Shown here one piece after another: positions 1 to 7,636 of a stretch of 64,000 bases of DNA. The notes under the pieces are model-generated. The model saw only the letters and a program-made list of their open reading frames with translations, was not told where the DNA came from and ran no database searches. This DNA is from a virus. A program made the translations under genes and the position numbers. The stretch is taken from positions 62,001 through 126,000 of IMG/VR virus record IMGVR_UViG_3300034107_000725; one strand, written 5' to 3'. The stretch's first letter is position 1. Each line of letters starts with the position of its first letter.

Positions 1-756
1 ATTCTCGTCACCTCTGTTATTGCACCTGAAATGGAGTTGCCGTTAAATCTGGGCAACCGCAGATCCGCATTCACAATTCGTGAGCGACTGATTCAAACCG
101 TCAGCACACTACACTCGCTAACCGTACAGCAGGGTGATGCTCAGATCTATTTCTGCGATGCCTCAGAGCCTGACTACAGTGAGTTCTTTGATCAGTACTA
201 CCCCAACGTAAAATATCTGCACTTACAGGCAACAGATCCCACATTGGCTGCTGAAGTCAGAACTGTGGCAAACAAGAGTATTGGCGAAGCTCATATGGTT
301 CTGTCCCTGTGGGACGTCTATCGCAAGGAACTACTGGAGGCGGATTTTATCATCAAGGCCACAGGTCGGTATTTTTACGAGAACCTGCACAACGAGTACT
401 TCACCGCAGAGAATCTTGACAAGTTTTTGTTTACCTACCACTCCACTGATCAGCGACCTTGGATTGACCATGAGGGCTTCGACTGGTCGCTGGCCAAGAA
501 TTTACTCAACCCAACAGAGTATCGGCACGTCTTGAAGACGACTCTCTACGGATTTGGACGGAAACAGACGCTGCGATACTTTAAAGCAGTCAAAGAACTC
601 ATGTTCAAGCTCTATCGTCCGCAGTACACGTTGTACGATGTCGAAAACTTATTGGCTTGCGAATTAGGTTACGAACTGGCCAGCAATCAGTTTGTTCGCG
701 TGAATTGGCAGTACTTAGGCTGGAACAGTGTCAGTGGAGAATTTATTAAAATATAG
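1..756 (+). CDS. Glycosyltransferase-like protein, 5'-truncated by window edge
   Basis: The reading frame is open from base 1 (ILVTSVIAPEMELPLN...), so the ATG at 31 is probably internal and the gene begins outside the window. The start ILVTSVI followed by a segment naming a set of residues around CDASEPDYSEFF resembles the first strand of nucleotide-diphospho-sugar glycosyltransferases of the WavE/GT-A type, but no clear D-x-D motif was located, so the assignment is weak. The visible part is 251 residues and ends with an aromatic-rich C-terminus. It lies upstream of several small genes and belongs to the same accessory block as the glycosyltransferases and sulfotransferases downstream. It could equally be a polysaccharide-modifying enzyme of another family. 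Confidence 0.5.
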   Translation: MLVTSVIAPEMELPLNLGNRRSAFTIRERLIQTVSTLHSLTVQQGDAQIYFCDASEPDYSEFFDQYYPNVKYLHLQATDPTLAAEVRTVANKSIGEAHMVLSLWDVYRKELLEADFIIKATGRYFYENLHNEYFTAENLDKFLFTYHSTDQRPWIDHEGFDWSLAKNLLNPTEYRHVLKTTLYGFGRKQTLRYFKAVKELMFKLYRPQYTLYDVENLLACELGYELASNQFVRVNWQYLGWNSVSGEFIKI

Positions 757-816
757 TTGTACTCTTTAGGGGGACTCGTTATAGTTTCAAAACCAATCAC
801 CCCTGGAGTCAATCAC

Positions 817-1020
817 ATGACTGATGACTATCCCGTGTCTGATGTTTGCTTCGTGGCTTGGCGGGTTCTGTTCGATCCGCCCGTCCCTTCTGAGTTGTCT
901 CGCTCTTTGGCTTTCTGGCACTTGGAGCTACAGGCAGGAAATCAGACAGCACAACAAGCCGGGTATGTTACGGACTACACGAAGTTACGTAGCTACTCTC
1001 GCAAGGCTAAACAAAAATGA
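817..1020 (+). CDS. Small hypothetical protein (67 aa)
   Basis: I chose the ATG at 817 because GGAG at 805-808 sits eight bases upstream; the frame is open further upstream but without a ribosome site. The product is soluble, with tryptophan and proline in the first half (WRVLFDPPVPSELSRSL) and a basic C-terminus (SYSRKAKQK). The stop codon overlaps the ATG of the next gene in an ATGA arrangement, which indicates translational coupling. No family was recognised. Confidence 0.6.
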   Translation: MTDDYPVSDVCFVAWRVLFDPPVPSELSRSLAFWHLELQAGNQTAQQAGYVTDYTKLRSYSRKAKQK

Positions 1021-1313
1021 ATGAAGAGATACACCCAAAGCGGGCAGCCATCCTGGAGCACATCGAAGCTCAGGAGCTGGAAGACGTAGTCTTGTTGGAT
1101 GGGCTCGACACGGCCATTCTTGGTCTGGTCAAGCTGCACCCCAACGGAGCTACCGTCGTGGCCTATAGCATCAAAAAGATTTTGACTAGCTTGGTCGCTG
1201 ACGGCATGGACGAGGACGAAGCATATGAGTACTTCAATTTCAACATTGAGTGCCTGTATGTGGGTCTAAATACTCCAGTCTTTGTTCAGGATGAGCAGGA
1301 CTTCACTCTTTAG
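1017..1313 (+). CDS. Conserved phage-type hypothetical protein (98 aa)
   Basis: This is an acidic protein of 98 residues that starts in an ATGA overlap with the preceding gene; the ATG at 1021 is out of frame. The organisation LLDGLDTAILGLV, then a SIKKILTSLVADGMDEDEAYEYFNFNI helix pair, then VGLNTPVFV looks like a small hypothetical protein common in phage genomes. I know no function for that group. It is followed after 18 bases by a gene for a secreted protein with its own GGAG ribosome site. Confidence 0.6.
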   Translation: MNEEIHPKRAAILEHIEAQELEDVVLLDGLDTAILGLVKLHPNGATVVAYSIKKILTSLVADGMDEDEAYEYFNFNIECLYVGLNTPVFVQDEQDFTL

Positions 1314-1331
1314 TCGTATAGGAGACACTAT

Positions 1332-1820
1332 ATGCGACATCAGAAAGGTTTCAACATGCGGAAACTCGTGCTGGCAACAGGTATTTTCTTCGGCGGTATG
1401 GCAACAGCTCAGGCTGTTCAGCCTTTACATGCTGATTTGAATCCCGCGAACTACACGCCATATGTTGACTACTACGACACCGGGTCGCAGCAGACGTTTT
1501 ATTACGACAGTGCTGCTGGCTCATTCTTTGTACGACTTGCACCGGCGACGCAGCCTTTGGCTACAACGACGGTACCAGCAGGTTATGAGCTGGTCTATGG
1601 TGGCAATGACCAGTCGGCTTGTCAGGCCAAAGCAAACTACTTGGCAGCCACCGGCGTGCTTAGCCACGGAAACTACACCATTGGTGCCTTTGAAGGAATC
1701 GGTGTAGGTGGCAATTCGCTATGCAACACATGCGTACCCGGCGGAGCCATGTCTCTGTCAGGTGATGCTTCGGCTCTGTCTGCCACCGGTATGTGGTACA
1801 GGGTGCGGGCGTGGAGATAA
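1332..1820 (+). CDS. Secreted small protein with Sec signal peptide
   Basis: The N-terminus has a textbook Sec signal: basic MRHQKGFNMRK, hydrophobic LVLATGIFFGGMA and a likely cleavage site after TAQA. The mature part is about 130 residues, with many Tyr, Thr and Gly, and four cysteines clustered in the second half, including C-x2-C (CNTC), that could form disulfides outside the cytoplasm. GGAG at 1321-1324 supports the ATG at 1332; a second start at 1356 (MRKLV) would also give a working signal. Export of a phage protein suggests action on the envelope or on superinfection, but this is inference. No family was recognised. Confidence 0.65.
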   Translation: MRHQKGFNMRKLVLATGIFFGGMATAQAVQPLHADLNPANYTPYVDYYDTGSQQTFYYDSAAGSFFVRLAPATQPLATTTVPAGYELVYGGNDQSACQAKANYLAATGVLSHGNYTIGAFEGIGVGGNSLCNTCVPGGAMSLSGDASALSATGMWYRVRAWR

Positions 1821-1831
1821 GGAAACAGCTA

Positions 1832-1898
1832 CCACTCAACAATTCTCTCTTCATTCTAGTACCGTCAAATTTGATGGGTTTAGAATAAGGTTGAGTGG
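1832..1898 (+). ncRNA. Three-tier hairpin upstream of tRNA-like element
   Basis: A long imperfect inverted repeat fills the first part of the 1821-2083 gap. The outer arm CCACTCAAC (1832-1840) pairs perfectly with GTTGAGTGG (1890-1898). A middle arm ATTCTA (1853-1858) pairs with TAGAAT (1881-1886). The inner arm CCGTCA (1862-1867) pairs with TGATGG (1872-1877) around an AATT loop. There is no T-tract after it, so it is not a plain intrinsic terminator. It is followed within 11 bases by the tRNA-like fold and may be part of the same transcript. Confidence 0.5.
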
Positions 1899-1908
1899 CA
1901 GTTAAAGA

Positions 1909-2041
1909 AGAGTCGCGTGCGGGTAGGAACCGCAACCTAGCTTTGTTTTGTATTTCAAAGCCAGGTCTTCATCAGCTCAATCACGTCAAGCACCTTCGTG
2001 ATAGTGTTGATGAAGAGGAGGTGCAAATCCTCCCGGCTCTT
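1909..2041 (+). ncRNA. tRNA-like structured RNA with enlarged arms
   Basis: The element has tRNA geometry. A 7-bp acceptor-like helix pairs AGAGTCG (1909-1915) with CGGCTCT (2034-2040). Two bases later comes a D-like arm (TGCGG/CCGCA, loop GTAGGAA with the GG expected at 18-19). Directly before the 3' acceptor strand is a 5-bp T-like arm (GGAGG/CCTCC, loop TGCAAAT; T54, C56 and A58 positions fit, position 55 is G). The anticodon arm is a 10-bp helix with one mismatch (1936-1945 with 1956-1965) and a 10-base loop containing GTA. The variable region (1966-2016) is a 15-bp two-part hairpin. There is no encoded CCA. A canonical tRNA would be about 75-95 bases, so this is either a tRNA with insertions or a tRNA mimic. 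Confidence 0.5.
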
Positions 2042-2083
2042 TTCGGTTTCAATTCCGGATTTTGACTCAAACGAGAGGCTCGT

Positions 2084-2932
2084 ATGACAGTAGAAGAACT
2101 GAAGTGGAAGAAGTTCCCAGTATCGAACGACGGATTCGTCTGCTTGGTCGACGTCATGGGCGACGACGCTGCGGTTGCTCAGGCGGCACGAACAAGCTAC
2201 GGTATCGGAACCAAAGCGGTATCGGACGATCGAAGCCTACTCCGGTACCTGATGAGACACTACCACACGACACCTTTCGAGATGGTAGAGCTTAAGTTCA
2301 TGGTACGAGTGCCGATGGACACATGGCGTCAGTGGATTCGCCATCGCACGGCCAGCGTGAACGAATACAGCACACGATACTCAGAAGCGATTGACAGTCA
2401 GCAGACGACGATGGCTGCGGACTGGCGTACTCAGAGTACAGATAACAAGCAGGGATCGAATGGTTATATACCTGCTCATCGGGGTCAGGTGCTGTCGATG
2501 CAGGAATCCGAACTGCATGAGTTGTCCAGATCCATATATCAACAGCGGTTGAACTTTGGCGTAGCCCGTGAACAGGCTCGTAAGGATCTACCACTCTCGA
2601 CGTACACGGAAGCCTACTGGAAACTTAACCTGCACAATCTTCTGCACTTTCTCTACCTGCGTATGGAAGAGCACGCTCAGAAAGAGATTCGTGACTACGC
2701 TACGGTCATTGGCGAGAAGATCATCAGTCAGATTTTGCCAGACACGTGGGAAGCCTTTGAAGATTACCGCAGGAAAGCGGTGCACTTCTCTCGGCTAGAG
2801 ATCATCGCGTTGAAAGAGATACTGGAAACCGTAGACATCCCGGACGGTCTTGTAGACATCTCGACTGAGCACATCAAGAACAAACGGGAACGCACTGAAG
2901 CCATCACCAAGATCCGAAGTCTACTGAACTGA
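2084..2932 (+). CDS. thyX: Flavin-dependent thymidylate synthase ThyX
   Basis: ThyX makes dTMP from dUMP using methylenetetrahydrofolate, FAD and NADPH. The signature RHR-x7-S is at residues 87-97 (R87, H88, R89, S97) within RHRTASVNEYSTRYS, and a second family block, RMEEHAQKEIRDYA, is present further on. The protein is 282 residues, somewhat longer than the usual 210-250, with a C-terminal helical extension of roughly 50 residues. GAGAGG lies just upstream of the ATG. The gene follows the structured RNA gap and opens a run of closely spaced genes. With the class II ribonucleotide reductase at 13953-16226 it gives the phage its own deoxynucleotide supply. Confidence 0.95.
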   Translation: MTVEELKWKKFPVSNDGFVCLVDVMGDDAAVAQAARTSYGIGTKAVSDDRSLLRYLMRHYHTTPFEMVELKFMVRVPMDTWRQWIRHRTASVNEYSTRYSEAIDSQQTTMAADWRTQSTDNKQGSNGYIPAHRGQVLSMQESELHELSRSIYQQRLNFGVAREQARKDLPLSTYTEAYWKLNLHNLLHFLYLRMEEHAQKEIRDYATVIGEKIISQILPDTWEAFEDYRRKAVHFSRLEIIALKEILETVDIPDGLVDISTEHIKNKRERTEAITKIRSLLN

Positions 2933-2941
2933 GATCAATAC

Positions 2942-3613
2942 ATGGCACTGCAACGGCTGATTGTTGGCTGGTCTCGGGGTGGCTTAGGCTACATCACCCA
3001 GCTCTTGACCAGAGCAGGGCTGGAAGTTGGCAACACATTTGACCACACGACGAGCACAGACAACTTGAATGACCGGGTAGCCAGAGCAAAACCGTTCGAA
3101 GTATCACCGTTTGTTGTTCCGTTTTTGTCTAACCCAGCCTTTCATTCGGTTCCAGTAACCTTTGTGTTACGGGATCCGATGAGAGTCTTTAACAGCCTGT
3201 ACTTTCACGGACTGTTTCACTCTGAAAAGTTCTCAGAGGTTAGACATTCAGCGGAACTTCACTTGCCACACATTCGCAGCCTTCAGGGGCGTCCTGCTCA
3301 GACGATCATAGCTTACCTGGATACTTGGTTGCGGCTGGCCAGCCACCATCGTCCAGGCATACCTACACTCCGGGTGGAGTCAGGCCCCATGCTGTTGCTA
3401 AAGTCGTTAACTGGATATGTGCCAGAGTTACTACCATACTGCCCGCCAGACGTGAATGCGTCGTATTGCAGGCAGACAACCTTACCCGACCAGTTACCCA
3501 ACGTAGCTCGTGAACGCATGTCTGCGTTGCTGCTTGAGCTGGGCTATCGTGAGGATTACTGGAGACCCTGGGGCGGACACGCTCATTACGTTACACCAGA
3601 ATGGCACTGCTGA
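2942..3613 (+). CDS. Sulfotransferase family protein
   Basis: This is a 223-residue protein with the layout of PAPS-dependent sulfotransferases. An N-terminal strand and P-loop-like 5'-phosphosulfate segment occupy residues 6-17 (IVGWSRGGLGY). The 3'-phosphate segment VLRDPMRVFNSLYFHG starts near residue 75, with R77 as the expected ligand. It probably transfers sulfate to a sugar hydroxyl, since neighbours are glycosyltransferases; the acceptor cannot be read from sequence. The start is nine bases after thyX, and the stop overlaps the next gene (TGATG), so it is co-translated with the glycosyltransferase that follows. It is one of three divergent sulfotransferases in the first 10 kb. Confidence 0.75.
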   Translation: MALQRLIVGWSRGGLGYITQLLTRAGLEVGNTFDHTTSTDNLNDRVARAKPFEVSPFVVPFLSNPAFHSVPVTFVLRDPMRVFNSLYFHGLFHSEKFSEVRHSAELHLPHIRSLQGRPAQTIIAYLDTWLRLASHHRPGIPTLRVESGPMLLLKSLTGYVPELLPYCPPDVNASYCRQTTLPDQLPNVARERMSALLLELGYREDYWRPWGGHAHYVTPEWHC

Positions 3614-4788
3614 TGGAACCGATCATCGTCAACCGTTTTAAGCCTTATCGCAAGATGCGGTGGTGTCGGTCCAACTATCTTTGGCTTGAAACCAATCCTT
3701 ATCTGGAAAAGTATCAAATCAAGGTACACCACGGCGAAGCAGGCCCACAGGAGGTTTTGGTTATACCTTGCCCACACTTGCCGGGCCGTGAGGCTATGGT
3801 TCATGCAGATTACGGACTATGGATACAGCAAGGGCATCTAGGCACGTTTGACTATGGGGATACGCCCATGGTTTGCGACAGCTCTCTGGACTATGCTCAC
3901 TTAGATCCGGCTATCCGATCGTTAATAGGACACCCACAGATACGGGCTTACTTACCGAACACGGATTTTCGGGATCGTACAGTACAGCAGCGAAAAAGCT
4001 GGGGCGGCGAATACTATGGAACGGTACACGTCCGACGAAGACTGTACAACATGGGACCTGATGTGCGGGAAGAGCGTGGACCGTTATCGGCGGAAATTGC
4101 AAACAAGATTCAACCGCTGAACCGTCCGCCTACTCCGCCGTTCTCGGATGAGATCTTTGAGTATATTGCCAGCAAGATCAAGCCGCTTAACCAGCGGCCT
4201 GTGGATCTTTTTTTTAGTGGTCGGACAAGATATCACAAAGACCGCTACGGTAATTATCCAACGGCACACCGCAAAGAATTGGAAGACATGTGGGAGACGT
4301 TGCCAGGTCAGGTCAAAGTCCTTCGTACTTACGATAACTACGACGGAACACTGAAGGACGGCAAACCAATTGAAAAGTACAGTTATCCGTATGAGTATGT
4401 GGACGCCTTGCTTCAAGCCAAAGTGGTAATCAGTCCGTGGGGTTGGTCCCCCTGGTGTATTAGAGACATAGAAGCCCTGGCTTGCGGCTGTATCGTAGTG
4501 AAGCCTGAGTGCAGCAACATGTTGGTTTTTCCAGATATCTACGATCCCAGGAAGCAATTCCTGGTCTGGTGTGACATCACGTTTGCCGGGCTCGCGGATC
4601 AGCTCAACTACATCTACACACACATTGCCGAGATGCAAGACAGGGTAAACCGAGGACGAGAGTTCGTAACCGATGCTCTGTATCCCAACGACAAGTTGTA
4701 TGCAAGCTGGACAAGGGACATACGACAAACACTGGAAAGAGCCTTGGAAAAGCCATCATATACTCAGGCAAAGCATATCGCCCTTTGA
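3601..4788 (+). CDS. GT-B/exostosin-like glycosyltransferase
   Basis: This 395-residue protein has the C-terminal donor-binding half typical of GT-B enzymes. VVISPWGWSPWCIRDIEALACGCIVV, in the middle of the C-terminal half, places an acidic pair (RDIEAL) and a Gly-rich turn where nucleotide-sugar binding is expected, followed by FPDIYDP and WCDITF. The N-terminal half is tyrosine- and histidine-rich. Overlap with the preceding sulfotransferase is 13 bases from ATG 3601 or a TGATG coupling from ATG 3613; neither has a convincing ribosome site, so the start is uncertain. Pairing with a sulfotransferase suggests that a glycan is built and sulfated. Confidence 0.7.
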   Translation: MALLMEPIIVNRFKPYRKMRWCRSNYLWLETNPYLEKYQIKVHHGEAGPQEVLVIPCPHLPGREAMVHADYGLWIQQGHLGTFDYGDTPMVCDSSLDYAHLDPAIRSLIGHPQIRAYLPNTDFRDRTVQQRKSWGGEYYGTVHVRRRLYNMGPDVREERGPLSAEIANKIQPLNRPPTPPFSDEIFEYIASKIKPLNQRPVDLFFSGRTRYHKDRYGNYPTAHRKELEDMWETLPGQVKVLRTYDNYDGTLKDGKPIEKYSYPYEYVDALLQAKVVISPWGWSPWCIRDIEALACGCIVVKPECSNMLVFPDIYDPRKQFLVWCDITFAGLADQLNYIYTHIAEMQDRVNRGREFVTDALYPNDKLYASWTRDIRQTLERALEKPSYTQAKHIAL

Positions 4789-4950
4789 CCCAAGTTTCTT
4801 TAAATACTAGACGTAAGTTACAATGTTTTATGGTCATACGGTCGCATAAGGATGGCGACTATTTAAGCTATGAACTGTTTTTCAACCGCAGTGGTTTCAT
4901 TACTCAGAATTTGACCGTCACACACACTACCCGTCATGGAGGATTAGTGT

Positions 4951-6285
4951 ATGCAACCTCGGAAACCTTCCGACGTCTCGACAGAGCAAATGTTCGAAAC
5001 CGCGTTACGCCACAAAGGTAACTTGGTGACTGCAGCAGCAGAGCTCGGCTTAGCCAGTCGATCTGTTATTTGGACTCGACTGAACAGGGCAGGAATGCTT
5101 GCAAAGCTACGCGAGTCTACCGGACAAACGCACGTTGTCTCTAAAAAGGAAAACATCAAGATCAAGGAGCAGGCAGACTCCGCCGAGATTGAATACCTGG
5201 GCGACCAGATTCATACAGCGGAAGAACTGCTGGCAAAATCCGGAATTAACATGGACCTTTATGAGGTCGAACGTATCACAGTCAACAACTGGGAAGTAGC
5301 CGGAGCCAAGAAGCAGACAGATGGCATCTGGAAGACTGGATTACGTCAGATCAAGGTTTCACTTCGACGTAAGAGAGACGAGACTATTTCTCTGGAGCGA
5401 TTGCTACAGGACCTGAAATCAAACTCGCCTATTGCTAAAGCCTACGACTATCCAAAACCGTTAGCCCAGACTTATCGACGGGCTTTGGAAGTCTCCATCA
5501 TGGATCCGCACTTTGGTATGCAGTGCTACCAGGGAGAAAGCGATCATGATTGGAATCTGGAAATCTGTAGCAACATCTGTATGTGGGCTATCGATTCGCT
5601 GATTAAACGAGCAGAGGGTTATGGTCAGTTTGAGGAGATCGTCTTTCCTTTCGGTAACGACTTTCTTCACCATGACAACATGATGCACACGACGACCAAA
5701 GGCACGATACAACCGGAAGCCATGGCGTTCCAGTACGTGTATGAGCATGCGATACGCTTGGCAGTGACCATGGTAGATCGACTGGCTCAAATCGCTCCAG
5801 TGCGTGTAATTCAGGTTTCAGGAAATCACGATTACGTGGCTTCTTTTAGCCTTGGACACGTGTTGAAAGCGTACTATAGAAACAACGAGAATGTTTCGGT
5901 GGAGGTGAATCCTTCGCCGTACAAGTTCTACAAGTTCGGAGCAAACCTGATTGGCTTTGACCATGGTCACCATATCAAAGCTGGGAAACTGGCAGGGCTC
6001 ATGGCTCAACACTGTCGTGAGCACTGGGCGACCACCAGCTTTAGAGAATGGCATCTGGGCGACCAACACCGCAAGGGCACAGGCAGTCCCGTGGTTATGG
6101 AAGAGCAGGGAGTGAGCGTAGAATACCTACCAGCTCTGACACCGCCTAACGGCTGGCACAAGCTCAAGGGCTTTAACTGGCAACAACGCGGGGCGATGGG
6201 TTTTGTGTGGGATCACGACGAGGGACCGATTGCACGGTTACAGGTCAATCTTGACAGTTACACCGGCAAGCCTATGGGTACTTGA
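4951..6285 (+). CDS. HTH-metallophosphoesterase fusion
   Basis: The 444-residue product has two parts. Residues 8-55 look like a Fis/transposase-type helix-turn-helix (LRHKGNLVTAAAELGLASRS). Residues about 178-420 are a calcineurin-like phosphoesterase with the metal-binding series D-x-H (185-187), GND (235-237), GNHD (291-294), GHH (339-341) and GDQH (370-373). Such enzymes hydrolyse phosphomono- or diesters with two metal ions. The attached HTH suggests a nucleic-acid substrate. GGAGG at 4939-4943 supports the ATG at 4951. The 160 bases upstream hold no credible gene. Confidence 0.8.
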   Translation: MQPRKPSDVSTEQMFETALRHKGNLVTAAAELGLASRSVIWTRLNRAGMLAKLRESTGQTHVVSKKENIKIKEQADSAEIEYLGDQIHTAEELLAKSGINMDLYEVERITVNNWEVAGAKKQTDGIWKTGLRQIKVSLRRKRDETISLERLLQDLKSNSPIAKAYDYPKPLAQTYRRALEVSIMDPHFGMQCYQGESDHDWNLEICSNICMWAIDSLIKRAEGYGQFEEIVFPFGNDFLHHDNMMHTTTKGTIQPEAMAFQYVYEHAIRLAVTMVDRLAQIAPVRVIQVSGNHDYVASFSLGHVLKAYYRNNENVSVEVNPSPYKFYKFGANLIGFDHGHHIKAGKLAGLMAQHCREHWATTSFREWHLGDQHRKGTGSPVVMEEQGVSVEYLPALTPPNGWHKLKGFNWQQRGAMGFVWDHDEGPIARLQVNLDSYTGKPMGT

Positions 6286-6319
6286 GGTGAGAGTACCATG
6301 ATTACCAAGGAGGGTAACT

Positions 6320-6652
6320 ATGGCTCGACGAGAGTTTGATCATGTGTTACGGATGATCCGCAAGGAATGTCCAATATCAGTACCGATTCGAGTGGTTAGT
6401 CGAAACCTGGAAACCGAGCGGTTGTGCGGGAGTTGCACAACCTATGTGTTCGAGGATAGTTCGATTGAGAAGTTTCTAATTGAGATCGATAACTCTCTGA
6501 CTCGTATTTCTGCGGTGGATACCTTGTTACACGAATGGGCTCATGCGATGGACCAAGATCGCAACGGAGTAACAACAGATTCCCACCGAGATAGTTGGGG
6601 ACTTTGCTATGCGGAGGCATGGCGGGCTTACACAACTAAGATACCGGAATGA
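6320..6652 (+). CDS. SprT-like zinc metalloprotease-fold protein
   Basis: The 110-residue protein carries the zinc-protease helix LLHEWAHAMD with H71, E72 and H75; a third ligand could be H89 in the downstream SHRDSWG segment, followed by a YAEAWRAY helix. This spacing matches small SprT/WSS1-type domains in phages. Two cysteines (C36, C39 in LCGSC) are too few for the zinc ribbon of full SprT proteins. GGAGG at 6309-6313 lies ahead of the ATG. The gene is the last before a strong intrinsic terminator. Whether it cuts protein-DNA crosslinks, as SPRTN does, is unknown. Confidence 0.7.
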   Translation: MARREFDHVLRMIRKECPISVPIRVVSRNLETERLCGSCTTYVFEDSSIEKFLIEIDNSLTRISAVDTLLHEWAHAMDQDRNGVTTDSHRDSWGLCYAEAWRAYTTKIPE

Positions 6653-6674
6653 CCGGTGTAAAATTTAACAGGCC

Positions 6675-6711
6675 AAAAGAGTTATCCCGCCGGGTGACTC
6701 TTTTTTTTTTT
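6675..6711 (+). terminator. Intrinsic terminator
   Basis: AAAAGAGT (6675-6682) pairs with ACTCTTTT (6697 onward) around a CCC/GGG-containing interior, and the 3' arm runs straight into an 11-base T-tract (6701-6711). It closes the thyX-to-metalloprotease block. Confidence 0.85.
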
Positions 6712-6722
6712 ATGAAAGAGGG

Positions 6723-6751
6723 TTGACGGTGTAACCCAAAGGGGTTACAAA
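6723..6751 (+). promoter_or_regulatory. Sigma70-like promoter with embedded palindrome
   Basis: TTGACG (6723-6728) is followed after 17 bases by TACAAA (6746-6751). The spacer contains a perfect inverted repeat, TGTAACCC (6730-6737) with GGGTTACA (6742-6749), in the place where a repressor would block RNA polymerase. It lies just after the terminator at 6675-6711 and before the glycosyltransferase at 6794. A near copy of the TCCGGA motif in reverse orientation (6762-6776) follows. Confidence 0.45.
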
Positions 6752-6793
6752 TTGATTTGTCTAATTCTGGATTTTAAAACCAAGGATCCACTC

Positions 6794-7612
6794 ATGCCTG
6801 CTCCACTGGTCTCTTGTATTCTGCCTTTCGCAAACGCACAGCGAATAACCCTGGTTCGTAAGGTAGTTAACAACTTTATACGGCAGCACTACACTCCTTA
6901 TGAGTTGATTATCGTCAACAGCTCTGGGACCAAGGTGCTGACCAACAACGACATGGACACCCCGGAAATGCGGGATGCCGGTTGTCGTATTACTGAAATA
7001 GTAGCCTCCTCGGGGCTGAACGCCTCGACTATGAAAAACATAGGGCTGAAGAACGCGATTGGTGACTGGGTGACCTGCATCGACGATGACGATTACTACC
7101 ACCCGACTCGGTTAATGTTTCAGATGGCTCATCGCCGTGAGCATAACCCTTGCATGCTGAAGTATCAGCTGCGGGTAGATCTCTCAGAGGCTTTAAGCAG
7201 TACGCTTGAAAGTGACCTGCAAGCGGTGCAACCTAAGCTCCACTTGTTAAAACGGGAAGACGGTATTCCATGTACCATGCTGTTCCCTAGGATTGAAATC
7301 TCTACAGGGCATAACTGGATATTCGACGAGCGACTCAATACCGGAGAGTACGGAGAGCTATTAACTCGAATGCATCGGCGAGGGCGGAACGGCGTTGTGT
7401 GCGACAACATGCACAGTCCGTTAATCACTGGTTTACATTGGCCGATGCTGTCCATTGCTGTGTATCACGGTGGGAATGAATTGACTCGAGAGCAGTTCTT
7501 TCCGCAGTCTGATCCACTGGTTGGGCAATTTGGCGTACCAACGGGACTCAATCCCACAGACATGGAACAGCTTAAGATCGTTCTGCAATCATATAATTTT
7601 CAAATTCTCTAA
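6794..7612 (+). CDS. Family 2 glycosyltransferase
   Basis: This is a 272-residue GT-A fold enzyme. VSCILPFANAQRITLVRKVVNNFIRQ at the N-terminus is the first strand and helix of GT2 enzymes, and the metal-binding acidic cluster CIDDDDYYHP has Asp at residues 97-100. GT2 enzymes transfer a sugar from a nucleotide sugar with inversion. The ATG at 6794 was chosen because AAGGA (6782-6786) precedes it; an upstream TTG frame extension has no ribosome site. It is the first gene after the terminator and promoter region and is followed by a sulfotransferase gene. Confidence 0.85.
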   Translation: MPAPLVSCILPFANAQRITLVRKVVNNFIRQHYTPYELIIVNSSGTKVLTNNDMDTPEMRDAGCRITEIVASSGLNASTMKNIGLKNAIGDWVTCIDDDDYYHPTRLMFQMAHRREHNPCMLKYQLRVDLSEALSSTLESDLQAVQPKLHLLKREDGIPCTMLFPRIEISTGHNWIFDERLNTGEYGELLTRMHRRGRNGVVCDNMHSPLITGLHWPMLSIAVYHGGNELTREQFFPQSDPLVGQFGVPTGLNPTDMEQLKIVLQSYNFQIL

Positions 7613-7636
7613 TGTGTTTTAGCTAAGGACGTGACG

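Noticed and set aside
1909-2041. Canonical tRNA-Tyr (GTA in the anticodon-arm loop, long variable arm)
   Set aside because: The loop has ten bases, the arm is 10 bp, the variable region is 51 bases and position 55 is G, so I call it tRNA-like only.
4785-5021. A 78-residue plus-strand frame over the gap before the metallophosphoesterase gene
   Set aside because: It lacks a ribosome site, starts with TTG inside the preceding gene and overlaps the well-supported gene start at 4951.
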